From Salicibibacter cibarius (lineage in GTDB: Bacteria > Bacillota > Bacilli > Bacillales > Marinococcaceae), in assembly GCF_016495725.1 (NCBI RefSeq), contig NZ_CP054705.1, positions 2,542,001 to 2,606,000 of the forward strand: a stretch of DNA of 64,000 nt, given 5' to 3'. The notes beneath the pieces are model-generated. The model was given only the letters and a program-made list of their open reading frames with translations. It made no database searches and had not been told where the DNA came from. Both the position numbers and the translations under genes were made by a program. Every line of letters starts with the position of its first letter. Positions within the stretch are counted from its first letter, which is position 1. Positions 9,092 through 17,579 of the stretch are shown piece after piece.

Positions 9092-9109
9092 ATGCAATAT
9101 CTATGCCAT
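9092..9109 (-). promoter_or_regulatory. Candidate sigma-54 (-24/-12) promoter of the crotonase/dehydrogenase operon
   Basis: On the minus strand TGGCATAGATATTGCAT has 10 bases between GG and GC, the exact -24/-12 spacing. It shares TGGCAT and ATTGCATTAT with the site at 2048-2066. The predicted start near 9082 leaves about 28 bases before the ATG at 9053. An inverted repeat, ATACAA with TTGTAT (9162-9184), is centred about 91 bp upstream and could bind an activator. Confidence 0.55.
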
Positions 9110-9161
9110 TAAAGCCTCCCTCCTTTATTGCGTTGGAGCAGTGAGAGGGCAATTTTTATTC

Positions 9162-9184
9162 ATACAACGACAAACATTTTGTAT
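9162..9184. promoter_or_regulatory. Inverted repeat upstream of the sigma-54-like promoter
   Basis: ATACAA and TTGTAT are separated by 11 bases. It lies at about -91 relative to the predicted start near 9082, comparable to the palindrome at 2125-2161. The string TCATACAA is common to both sites. The arms are short, so chance is possible. Confidence 0.3.
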
Positions 9185-9245
9185 ATAGGTAAATAAAATA
9201 TATAGCCGACCACTTTTAAAGTCTAATGGTCAAAACTACACTCGA

Positions 9246-10622
9246 TTATAAAATCCCTAGGACATAGCGAGATATAGCAAGAACGATAACGACAATGACA
9301 AACAAAATCAGCGCGAAGACCCAGTTTTCCTTCATACCTACTTGAAAAGAAGAACGATTCGTCAGTGAGCTCGTCAACAGTGTTAATCCCGAGAACGGCG
9401 ATAGGATAGACGCAAGGGACCAACTGGTGAGTAACATAATCGCGATGGCAAGGTGAGACTGTTCAAACTGGGGCAGCTCACTTAAACTTACGGCCATCAA
9501 TGTCACGGTTACAATCGAATGGACACCTACCATAGAAAGTAGAACGACAATACCGATGATGACGACAGCAAGAATGATAATGTTTGTGCCGACCAGCGAA
9601 AAGAACTGATCCATCCACTGCTTAAAATCGGTTTGTACAATCACTGCCCCAAAAAATCCCGCTGTTGCAAATAATACTAACTCTACCTTCATGTTCGGAA
9701 GGCTCGTAAAGTATGTATTCTTAAACTCTCCAAAAAAAGGTTTTATTTTCCGCAAAAACAACGACCAAATAACAGCGGCACAAACGGCTGTTACTGAAAC
9801 AACAACGATGACACTGAGTTCTGAATAAAACTCTATGATAAAAATGCTAGCTGTAATTGCCAATCCAGTTGCGATTAACTGCTTGAGTTTATTTGCACCG
9901 TTGTTTCGGGTATTTTCGAACGTGACATCCTGTTGTACACCGTTGTGTTCTTTTTTCCGTTCCCGTTCCATCCCATAGCCGACAGCTAATCCAGTCAGCG
10001 CAATAATCACTCCAAACGGAAATATTTGCGCCCAACTAACATCAAAATAAGAAATCACGAGCGCCATTGAAATGAAGTAAGGTGACCACATAACGGCCAA
10101 AACATAGCCCCTCAACAAAGCCTTTCGCAATTTTCCCGATAAGGCTTTGTTTTGCTCCGTGTTAAGCATTTGATACAAGAGTGGGAGGGACCCTAAGTTC
10201 AATAAGACACTGAATAAAAACGACGTACTGCTCGACATAAAATAGAACTGATTGGCATTGTTAATACGCCGTTTGTAAAAATCATCTAACGCATCCAAAT
10301 AATAACCAATGCGAACCGGGATACTTAAAATCGGAACGGTGATGAATAGTGTCAGGATACTGGCATTTTCCCCAAACGCGAGGAACCAGCCCTTAAAATC
10401 TCCATCTTGTGAAATATGAATCCAAGTTCCTGCAATGAGGAGCAGTACGATCGTTAGAGCCGGAATCCCCTTCAGAGAAGAAAGGCTAGTGATTATAAGC
10501 AGCAAACAAAAAAAGGTAAATGCAATTAAGAGAAAATCGTTTGGCACAAATACGTAGAGTAAATAGGTAAAAGCAATGAGGACGGTAATGAGCGCCCTTA
10601 TCATTTCAGGTTTGTTTAGCAA
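9246..10622 (-). CDS. Polytopic membrane protein, possible ion-transporter-superfamily carrier
   Basis: A 458-residue protein with about 11-12 hydrophobic segments and short charged loops, including KRRINNANQFYF near residue 115 and a cytoplasmic loop MERERKKEHNG near 210. The C-terminal half has GVHSIVTVTLMAVS and SWSLASILSPFSGLTLLTSS, which resemble re-entrant loop regions of DASS/ArsB-like ion transporters. I do not recognise a specific family. The track start is TTG at 10622 with no good ribosome site, and the in-frame ATG at 10604 also lacks one, so the start is uncertain. It lies between the array at 10741-10895 and the crotonase operon and may import or export the acid that operon degrades. 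Confidence 0.7.
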   Translation of the reverse strand: MLNKPEMIRALITVLIAFTYLLYVFVPNDFLLIAFTFFCLLLIITSLSSLKGIPALTIVLLLIAGTWIHISQDGDFKGWFLAFGENASILTLFITVPILSIPVRIGYYLDALDDFYKRRINNANQFYFMSSSTSFLFSVLLNLGSLPLLYQMLNTEQNKALSGKLRKALLRGYVLAVMWSPYFISMALVISYFDVSWAQIFPFGVIIALTGLAVGYGMERERKKEHNGVQQDVTFENTRNNGANKLKQLIATGLAITASIFIIEFYSELSVIVVVSVTAVCAAVIWSLFLRKIKPFFGEFKNTYFTSLPNMKVELVLFATAGFFGAVIVQTDFKQWMDQFFSLVGTNIIILAVVIIGIVVLLSMVGVHSIVTVTLMAVSLSELPQFEQSHLAIAIMLLTSWSLASILSPFSGLTLLTSSLTNRSSFQVGMKENWVFALILFVIVVIVLAISRYVLGIL

Positions 10623-10680
10623 CGATTCATCATCTTTTCTTTCATCCCTTACCTAGTGCATAACGGCCGTAATGATTGTT

Positions 10681-10895
10681 CACACCGCCTCCTGTTGAAA
10701 GCCGTACGACTTCCGACTGTCAGAGATAGGGCTTCAAAAGCTGGCGTTGACGACCTAACGGCTTTCATTTACCGGCGTTAGGTCGTCAAAAGTTGTTATT
10801 GGCGACCTAACGACTTTCTCCTACCAGCGTTAGGGGCCAATCGCTGGCGTTGGCGACCTAACGGCTTCCAAAAATCGAATTAGGGCGTCAAAATC
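10681..10895. repeat. Intergenic array B: three palindromic units, about 52-bp period
   Basis: The core GACCTAACG recurs at 10752, 10804 and 10855 (periods 52 and 51), each followed by a partner arm. Copy one is a perfect 12-bp inverted repeat, GACGACCTAACG (10749-10760) with CGTTAGGTCGTC (10776-10787) around 15 bases. Copies two and three have degenerate second arms. A degraded earlier unit ends at 10740 (AGGGCTTCAAAAG). The rest of the gap 10623-11012 shows no gene and no clear promoter. Confidence 0.8.
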
Positions 10896-11012
10896 CGTTA
10901 GTGATTAAATAACTATTATAATTTCAGATCGCAGACCGTTTTCGTGAACAATGCGTTCACGATTGTAGATCAAAATAACACCATTTGTGTCATCGTTGTG
11001 ATCGAGAACCAG

Positions 11013-12245
11013 TCATAACTCTTCTCTAAAATCGGGATGAGTAATACTAATTAACTCTTCTTTTCTTTCTGCAATTGTTTTCCCATGCAGCGAGGCGATC
11101 CCATATTCCGTAACGACATAATGGACATCGGATTTTGTAGAAGTAACGCTTGAAAACTCAGGAACAATTCTTGATTTCGTTCCTTTTGCTGCTGTCGACG
11201 GGAGGGCGATAATTGACTTCCCGCCTTTGGATGCCATCGCTCCGCGCATAAAGTCCATTTGCCCGCCTACACCTGCAATGTAAAAATCTTTTATTTTTTC
11301 AGCGTTAATCTGTCCAGTGAAATCTACTTGTACTGCTGAATTGATCGCGTGAAAGTTTGATAGCTGCGAAATGGTTGCTGTGCTATGCGTGTAATCGGAT
11401 GGATATAATTCTATGTTTGAATGGCGATGGGCATAGTTATACAAGTTTTGCGTTCCTGCTAAACACGTGGCGACGATTTTACCTTGATTAATTTCTTTAT
11501 ATTCGTTCGTCACGACACCGCTCTCATATAAATCGATCAATGCCTCCGGAAATGTACCTGTGTGAACGCCGAGAGCGGATTTATTTTTTAAAGCACTTAT
11601 AATGCTGTTCGCCAATGATCCTATCCCGATCTGGATCGTCGAACGGTCAGGAATTAATTCAGCCACATACTGAGCAATCCTGTTCTCTGTATCACCCGGA
11701 GTTGCACTGGGAAGTTCAGTTGGGGGGAGTGACCCTTCCACAAATAGGTCAATGTCGCTTGCTGAAATCGTTCCTTTTCCGGACGCCCAAGGAAGCTGAT
11801 CATTTATTTCCGCGATCACCAATTGTGCATGATTAATTAATGATAGTGTGTAATCTGCGGACAACCCTAAATTCACGTTCCCTTCGTTATCGAGCGTCGT
11901 ACATTGGATAAAAGCAACATCCGGTGCTAATTGTTCCATAAAACTTGGAATATCGGAAAGATTCATAGGAAGGTAATCGGTCATCCCACATTTATATGAA
12001 TCTTTTAATACCCCGGATAAAAGAAAGCTTTTCACTTTAAAATGTTGATGCCATTCAGGATTTGCGTATGCACATGGACTTCCGAGCGGCATGTTATAGA
12101 TTGTCACATTTTCAAGCCGCTCTCTTTGCTGAATCAATTCTTGGATTAACGCCGGAGGTTCACTGCACATCCCGGCGAGCACGAGATGATCATTTGATTT
12201 CACCTGTTTAACAGCTTCTGATACCGGTACCGTTTTATCCATCAT
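11013..12245 (-). CDS. Acetyl-CoA hydrolase/transferase family CoA-transferase (4-hydroxybutyrate type)
   Basis: Class I CoA-transferase of the Cat1/AbfT type, moving CoA between acyl-CoA and a free acid. The 410 residues show the N-terminal domain (KQVKSNDHLVLAGMCSEP), IQCTTLDNEGNVNLG near 130, QIGIGSLANSIISAL near 220, the GVHTGTFPEALIDL segment near 240, and the C-terminal VVTEYGIASLHGKT. Most family members have Glu in GVHTE as the residue that carries CoA; here that position reads Gly, so either chemistry or the partner residue differs. It is the last gene of a thiolase, CaiB, Cat1 unit, three bases after the CaiB gene. Succinyl-CoA or acetyl-CoA are likely donors (inference). Confidence 0.88.
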   Translation of the reverse strand: MMDKTVPVSEAVKQVKSNDHLVLAGMCSEPPALIQELIQQRERLENVTIYNMPLGSPCAYANPEWHQHFKVKSFLLSGVLKDSYKCGMTDYLPMNLSDIPSFMEQLAPDVAFIQCTTLDNEGNVNLGLSADYTLSLINHAQLVIAEINDQLPWASGKGTISASDIDLFVEGSLPPTELPSATPGDTENRIAQYVAELIPDRSTIQIGIGSLANSIISALKNKSALGVHTGTFPEALIDLYESGVVTNEYKEINQGKIVATCLAGTQNLYNYAHRHSNIELYPSDYTHSTATISQLSNFHAINSAVQVDFTGQINAEKIKDFYIAGVGGQMDFMRGAMASKGGKSIIALPSTAAKGTKSRIVPEFSSVTSTKSDVHYVVTEYGIASLHGKTIAERKEELISITHPDFREEL

Positions 12246-12247
12246 TT

Positions 12248-13432
12248 TTACAACACCCCGTCTTCGCGCATACGGGAAATTTTTTCACCGGTAAAACCTA
12301 ATGAAAACAGCACTTCTTCTGTATGTTCACCCAATAAAGGCGGATGGTGGCGCACCGATGCCGGGGTGTCTGATAATTTAACCGGAAATGCAGGTGTTTT
12401 TAAGTCTTTAATTTTGGGATGATCAACGTTTACCATCGTCTCTCTGGCAACAGATTGTGGCGACGTGACTGCTTCACCGACAGCGTTCACGGGGCCACAA
12501 GGCACTCCGGCTTCGTCCATTCTTGTGACAATTTCATCGCTTGTAAACTGAGCGAACCGTTCAGCCAAAATAGGAATGAGTTGGTCACGGTTGGCCACAC
12601 GCAATTGATTGGTTTTATATTCTTCCACTTGCAATAAGTCTTCCCAGCCCATTGCTTTGCACGCTTTCTCCCAGAGATTATCATTGGCGGCAGCCAGGAT
12701 GATATTTTTGTCGCTCGCTTTAAACACTTGATAAGGCACAATCGAGTTATGCCCTTGCCCCATCGGCTTTGCAGACTGGCCGGTTGCAAAGAAGCCTGTG
12801 GCCAAGTGGTTTAAGGTCATGATTTGACCATCCAATAAACTGGAATCTACAAACTGTCCTTCACCTGTCTTCCCTCTCGCCAATAAAGCAGCCAAGACCC
12901 CCAAAGCACCTAGAATACCTGTCGTTAAATCTGCCACTGATGGTCCCGCCTTATATGGGACACCCGGCTCCCCGGTTGTGCTCATCAGGCCCGCGTACCC
13001 TTGCATTAAGATATCATAGCCTGCACGGTCTTTTTCGGGACCCGTTCTGCCGAAGCCTGAAACGGATAAGTAGATGATTTGAGGGTTGATCTCTTTCAGT
13101 GTTTCATAGTCAATCCCTAACTTCTCGGTAGCCCCGGTTCTGAAGTTCTCAATTAAAACATCACTGTCTTTGGCTAATTCATGAATGATTTGTTTTCCTT
13201 GTTTCGTCTTTAAATTTACAGTGATGCTTCGCTTGTTTCGATTTGAACTTAAATAATAACAGCTTTCCCCTTCCCAATCCGGAGGCGAGAAATGTCTGGC
13301 TTCATCCCCCCTTCCGGGCTGTTCCACTTTAATCACTTCCGCACCGAGATCCCCGAGCATTTGGCCGGATACCGGTCCTGCAAGCGTTCTCGCAAGTTCT
13401 AAAACTTTTACTCCTTCCAAAGGTAAATGCAT
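12248..13432 (-). CDS. CaiB/BaiF family III CoA-transferase
   Basis: Family III CoA-transferase that transfers CoA between acyl-CoA thioesters through an aspartyl-CoA intermediate. The N-terminus reads [34 protein letters not shown] in segments typical of the family, followed by NLKTKQGKQII, GFGRTGPEKDRAGYDILMQGYAGLM with the catalytic-region Asp, and HPPLLGEHTEEVL near the end. The ATG at 13432 (394 residues) is preceded by GGGGGAGAG; a longer reading to 13450 would overlap the thiolase stop. Its neighbours suggest activation of a dicarboxylate or hydroxy acid before thiolysis. It also shows what the damaged paralogue at 16382-17557 should look like. Confidence 0.92.
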   Translation of the reverse strand: MHLPLEGVKVLELARTLAGPVSGQMLGDLGAEVIKVEQPGRGDEARHFSPPDWEGESCYYLSSNRNKRSITVNLKTKQGKQIIHELAKDSDVLIENFRTGATEKLGIDYETLKEINPQIIYLSVSGFGRTGPEKDRAGYDILMQGYAGLMSTTGEPGVPYKAGPSVADLTTGILGALGVLAALLARGKTGEGQFVDSSLLDGQIMTLNHLATGFFATGQSAKPMGQGHNSIVPYQVFKASDKNIILAAANDNLWEKACKAMGWEDLLQVEEYKTNQLRVANRDQLIPILAERFAQFTSDEIVTRMDEAGVPCGPVNAVGEAVTSPQSVARETMVNVDHPKIKDLKTPAFPVKLSDTPASVRHHPPLLGEHTEEVLFSLGFTGEKISRMREDGVL

Positions 13433-13446
13433 GCTCTCCCCCACTA

Positions 13447-14643
13447 TCAAACTTGTAAATTTTCGAAGATGGTCGTAATCCCTAATCCGCCGCCAATACA
13501 GGCGGTTACCGCTCCATACTTACTGCCGCGGCGCTCCATTTCATTCATCAACTTAATCGTTAAAATATTGCATGTTGCACCTAATGGATGGCCTAAAGCA
13601 ATTGCCCCACCATTGACATTCAAACGGTCTTGGTCGATGCCCAACTCCTTAACGACCGCGAGTGACTGGGCTGCAAACGCCTCGTTCAATTCGATAAGAT
13701 CGATATCTTCCAGTTTAAGACCGGCCTGTTTTAAAGCTTTCCTCGTGGATGGAACAGGTCCTATTCCCATAATATCAGGGCCTACGCCTGCTGAAGCCTG
13801 TGCGACAACTTTCATTTTTGGTGTCAAGTTCATTTCTTTAGCTTTTTCCCCGGACATAACAAGCGTTGCCGCTGCTCCATCGTTCCTGCCGCTTGAATTG
13901 CCCGGTGTGACGGTGCCGTCTTTTTTAAAAACGGCCGGTAATTTCGATAATTTTTCCATATTCGTTTCCCTTGGATGCTCATCGGTGTCGAACTTAATGG
14001 TTTCTTTTCTCGATTTCACTTCATAAGGGGTAATCTCATCCTTGAATTTTCCTTTTTCAATGGCATCTTTAGCCAATGCCTGACTGCGCAATGCAAATTC
14101 ATCTTGTTCGGATCGGCTGATATTGTGCATGTCCGCCAAATTTTCCGCCGTCAGTCCCATCGTTAAATCATTTCCATATAATTCCTCCGGCTGTGCTTTC
14201 GGTTGACTTTCCGTATTCGGATCTACGAGTACACCATTGCCGGCCGTCAACCCAAAGCGAGCACCCCGTATATAATAAGGAGCTGTACTCATACTCTCTG
14301 TTCCTCCGGCAATAATCGTATCGTCCAGATTACTCGCAATTTGTTGTGCAGCATTATTGATCGATTGCAGGCCGGAACCGCATTGCCGATGGACGGTATA
14401 CCCGGGAATTTCGATCGGCATCTCTGCACGAAGCGCAGCCTTTCTCGCAATATTCGGTTGGTCTGCGCTTTGCTTCACATGACCAAGGATCACTTCTTCA
14501 ACTTCTGAGCTATCCAACTGGGTACGGGAAAGAAGCTCTTTCATTACGTGCGACGCCAAATAATCCGGTTCCACATCTTTTAGCGTTCCACCCATTCTCC
14601 CAATTGCTGTTCTGACCCCATTGATGATGACAACATCTTTCAT
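13447..14643 (-). CDS. Acetyl-CoA C-acyltransferase (thiolase II)
   Basis: Cleaves 3-oxoacyl-CoA with CoA to release acetyl-CoA. The 398 residues carry all thiolase landmarks: nucleophilic Cys in VHRQCGSGLQSI near residue 88, NEAFAAQSLA near 315, the GGAIALGHPLGATC His near 350, and the second active Cys in CIGGGLG near 382. GGGAG precedes the ATG at 14643. It is first in the unit with CaiB and the Cat1-type transferase. No strong sigma-A promoter is visible upstream; the gap instead holds arrays C and D. Confidence 0.95.
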   Translation of the reverse strand: MKDVVIINGVRTAIGRMGGTLKDVEPDYLASHVMKELLSRTQLDSSEVEEVILGHVKQSADQPNIARKAALRAEMPIEIPGYTVHRQCGSGLQSINNAAQQIASNLDDTIIAGGTESMSTAPYYIRGARFGLTAGNGVLVDPNTESQPKAQPEELYGNDLTMGLTAENLADMHNISRSEQDEFALRSQALAKDAIEKGKFKDEITPYEVKSRKETIKFDTDEHPRETNMEKLSKLPAVFKKDGTVTPGNSSGRNDGAAATLVMSGEKAKEMNLTPKMKVVAQASAGVGPDIMGIGPVPSTRKALKQAGLKLEDIDLIELNEAFAAQSLAVVKELGIDQDRLNVNGGAIALGHPLGATCNILTIKLMNEMERRGSKYGAVTACIGGGLGITTIFENLQV

Positions 14644-14712
14644 TTGACAACAACTCCCGTTAATTTTTTTGGCATGTGCGTACTATTTCAAAGGTTCTTT
14701 CACGGCGTTATA

Positions 14713-14860
14713 CGGACAAAATCCTTGTTAATAGAGTGGAAACTGTCCGAACTAAGGGTGACTTCGGACAATTTTGCAAGGTAAAACGAGGATTTTGTCC
14801 GACCTAAGGACAAGTTCGGACACGTGTACCGGGAAATGCGCAAAAACTGTCCGAACCCAA
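14713..14860. repeat. Intergenic array C: TGTCCGAA palindromic units, 52-bp period
   Basis: TGTCCG recurs at 14744, 14796 and 14848, and its partner CGGACA at 14713, 14765 and 14817; all steps are exactly 52 bases. The clearest unit has perfect 8-bp arms TGTCCGAA and TTCGGACA around 11 bases. The sequence between units is less conserved than the arms. Confidence 0.8.
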
Positions 14861-14956
14861 TGTTCCGTTGGAACTTTTGGCGGTTTGGTCCTGATAAATT
14901 CCTCTAGGAAAGATCAATAATCAGTTTATAGTGTTGATTCTATCTCATAACTCCTT

Positions 14957-15160
14957 CATGACACCTCTGTTTGAACGTTTTTTCCATTATGAGGTGCCAT
15001 AGTCCCGTCATGACACCTCTGTTTGAACGATCCTTCCATTATGAGGTGCCATAGCCCCCTCATGACACCTCTGTTTGAACGTTTTTTCCATTATGAGGTG
15101 CCATAACCCCTTCATGACACCTCTATTTGAGCGATATTTTCATTATTAGGTGCTATGGTC
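14957..15160. repeat. Intergenic array D: four 52-bp tandem units with internal inverted repeat
   Basis: CATGACACCTC starts at 14957, 15009, 15061 and 15113 (52, 52, 52). Each unit contains ATGACACCTC and GAGGTGCCAT about 23 bases apart, a 10-base arm pair with one mismatch. The first three units are nearly identical. The fourth, next to the terminator, is diverged at both arms. Confidence 0.9.
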
Positions 15161-15185
15161 TCACAGCACTAGACAATCCATGCTG

Positions 15186-15208
15186 AAAAACCCCCCTCGG
15201 CGGGGAGT
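15186..15208 (-). terminator. Rho-independent terminator after the 19.0-15.2 kb operon
   Basis: Minus-strand CTCCCC, a GCCGA loop, then GGGGGG, followed by TTTTT. It starts just after the stop of the dehydrogenase at 15214 and closes that operon. Confidence 0.85.
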
Positions 15209-15213
15209 TCCCT

Positions 15214-16362
15214 TTATTGATATTCTTTTTTCAGCCTTCCCGCGATAATGTTCTTTTGAATTTCCGATGTTCCTTCATAAATCTTGGTTATGCGGGCATC
15301 GCGGTAGTAGCGCTCAATCGGATACTCTTTCATATAACCCATCCCCCCATGGATTTGAACGGCAAGGTCGGCCACCCGGTTATAGACTTCGGCTCCGTGC
15401 AATTTCACCGTCGCTGCTTCCTTGATAAGGTTCTGGCCTTGATCACTCATCCATGCCACTTTATAAGTCAGCGCTCGCAATGTCTCAATATCGAGCGTCA
15501 TATCGGCGAGATAATGTTGAATGATTTGTTGTTCAAAAATCGGTTTCCCAAATTGTTCTCTTTGCATCGCGTAGTCCAAGGACATTTCATGTAACTTCAC
15601 GCAAGACCCTAGATTCCGTGCCGCTAAGCCGGCGCGGCCACTGGCAAGAATTTTTAATGCATTGACGTATCCCTTGCCTTCTTCGCCCAGAACATTTTCA
15701 ACCGGCACCTCACAGTCTTCGAAAAACAATTCCACAGACTGAGAGCCGTGCAATCCCATTTTTTCCTCGATTTTTCCTACTTTAAATCCGGGAAAATCGC
15801 TTTCTACAATAAAAGATGTAATGCCTTTTGCGCCTTTTTCCGGATCGGTAGATGCCATTACCGTGAAAACATTTCCAATTGTCCCGTTGGTGATAAAATG
15901 TTTTGAACCATTTAAAATATATTTATCACCTTTGCGAACAGCTGTTGTTTTGACATTTGCAGCGTTCGAGCCTGCCGCGGGTTCGGTTAAGGCATAACCG
16001 CCGATCCATTCCCCTCTCGCCATTGGAGGCAAATATTTTTTCTTTTGTTCTTCTGTTCCCATTTCTACAATGCCGACACTTCCGATGCCTGTATGGGCAC
16101 CGATAACGGTCGTAAACCCATTAATGGTCTTTCCCAACTCTTCATATACGGCGCACTTCCCAACCATGTCAATGCCTAAGCCGTCATATTCGGCGGGAAT
16201 GCTTAAACCGAACAAACCGATTTCCTTGCTCTTGTCCATAACATCTTTGGGGATTTCATCTGTCTCTTCAATTTGATGGGCGACAGGATCCACTGTTTCA
16301 TATACAAAATCCTTGACCGTCGCTTTTAACATTTTAATGTCTTCCGGAAAATCGTAATTCAT
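15214..16362 (-). CDS. Acyl-CoA dehydrogenase
   Basis: A standard 382-residue FAD acyl-CoA dehydrogenase for beta-oxidation; ETF is the expected electron acceptor. It shows YALTEPAAGSNAANVKT near residue 125, QREQFGKPIFEQQIIQ near 270, VQIHGGMGYMKEYPIER near 335, and the C-terminal IYEGTSEIQKNIIA with the catalytic Glu of the short/medium-chain class. AUG preceded by GATGGAGG. Last gene of the operon with the flavoprotein, thioesterase and damaged CoA-transferase, and followed by a terminator at 15186-15208. Confidence 0.95.
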   Translation of the reverse strand: MNYDFPEDIKMLKATVKDFVYETVDPVAHQIEETDEIPKDVMDKSKEIGLFGLSIPAEYDGLGIDMVGKCAVYEELGKTINGFTTVIGAHTGIGSVGIVEMGTEEQKKKYLPPMARGEWIGGYALTEPAAGSNAANVKTTAVRKGDKYILNGSKHFITNGTIGNVFTVMASTDPEKGAKGITSFIVESDFPGFKVGKIEEKMGLHGSQSVELFFEDCEVPVENVLGEEGKGYVNALKILASGRAGLAARNLGSCVKLHEMSLDYAMQREQFGKPIFEQQIIQHYLADMTLDIETLRALTYKVAWMSDQGQNLIKEAATVKLHGAEVYNRVADLAVQIHGGMGYMKEYPIERYYRDARITKIYEGTSEIQKNIIAGRLKKEYQ

Positions 16363-16381
16363 TTTTTTGCCTCCATCTCGA

Positions 16382-17557
16382 TTAAACGATTTTGCTCTGT
16401 TTTAATTGCTCTATATCGGTTGAAGAATATCCCAATTCATCCAATAATTCTTGATTATGTTCACCCAAGTCCGGTGCGCTTCGTCTAACATCGCCTTTTT
16501 CCGTAGAAAATTTAATCGGGAATCCAATCTGTTTTAGCATTCCTAGAGCCGGATGTTCATTTTCAACGAGCATCTCTCTGGCGATTACCTGCGGATCTGC
16601 AAACACTTCGTCAATATCGTAAACCGGTCCCACACATGTTTCTTCTTCTTTTAATAAATTCAGCCACTCTTGTTGATTGTTTTGTAAAAAAATACGTTGT
16701 AATTCTTGTTTCATCTCTTGTTGCTCGTCATCGGGGGCTGACAAACGGTCAATAAAACCCTCTTTTCCAAGAAGTTGACAAAGCCTTGCCCAAAACTTTT
16801 CTTCCAAAGCACCCACGGAAAGATACTTTCCATCTTTCGTTTCATAGACCCCGTAACATGCTTTTTGCCCGGAAAGTCTTGTCTCTCCTCGCTTCGGTTT
16901 TTCATTCGTTGCCAGATAGCCTCCGGCTACACCTGATAACCAGGAAAGCACCCCGTCCATCATGGAAATATCTACATATTGCCCTTGACCCGTTCTTTCT
17001 TTATGGAGAAGGGCCATTAACACTCCAGACAAGGACATTAACGATCCCCCGCCAATATCGGCAATTTGAACACCTGGGATAATCGGTTGGCCATTTTTTT
17101 CACCGATCAACCCCAATACGCCGCTATATCCGATATAGTTAATATCGTGGCCGGCCAACTGACTGTAAGGGCCATCTTGTCCATACCCAGTAATCGAGCA
17201 ATAAACGATTCCCGGGTTTAGGGCAGACATTTGCTCATAAGATAACCCCAACTTATCCATCACCCCAGGCCTAAAACCCTCTATGATGACATCTGCATCC
17301 TTGGCAAGATTTTTAAAAATTTCTTTTCCCTTTTCGCTTTTTAAATCAAGGGTAATGCTCTTTTTATTTCGGTTAAGCACTAAGTGCCTTGAACTGTAGC
17401 CTTCGATAAAAGGATCGGTGTTTCTGCCATAATCCCCTATGACCGGTTGCTCCACCTTGATTACTTCAGCGCCATAATCCCCATTAACATCGTGCAGTAA
17501 GGACCTGGCAGCAATCTCGTCAAATCAAGAATCCGTATTCCATCTAATACAGCCATA
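16382..17557 (-). pseudogene. CaiB/BaiF family CoA-transferase with a frame-disrupted N-terminus
   Basis: The frame from 17455 to 16382 encodes a family III CoA-transferase (EQPVIGDYGRN, NRNKKSITLDLKSEKGKEI, GYGQDGPYSQLAGHDINYIGY, PDLGEHNQELL) but lacks the first ~35 residues. Those codons are present upstream: an ATG at 17557 with AGGTGG encodes [17 protein letters not shown] and CTMLMG. The frame is then lost at a run of four G (minus strand, 17480-17483) where the family needs five. It is regained at AATTC (about 17459-17463), where one extra base sits. Between them the frame reads into a TAA at 17462-17464. So two compensating single-base indels about 20 bases apart, or sequencing errors, interrupt the gene. 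Translation could restart at the GTG at 17455. Confidence 0.75.
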
Positions 17558-17579
17558 TACTTATCCACCTGCTTTGCTG

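Noticed and set aside
14957-15160. CRISPR array
   Set aside because: Whole 52-bp units are conserved, with no unique spacers; other arrays have only short arms, and no cas gene is present.
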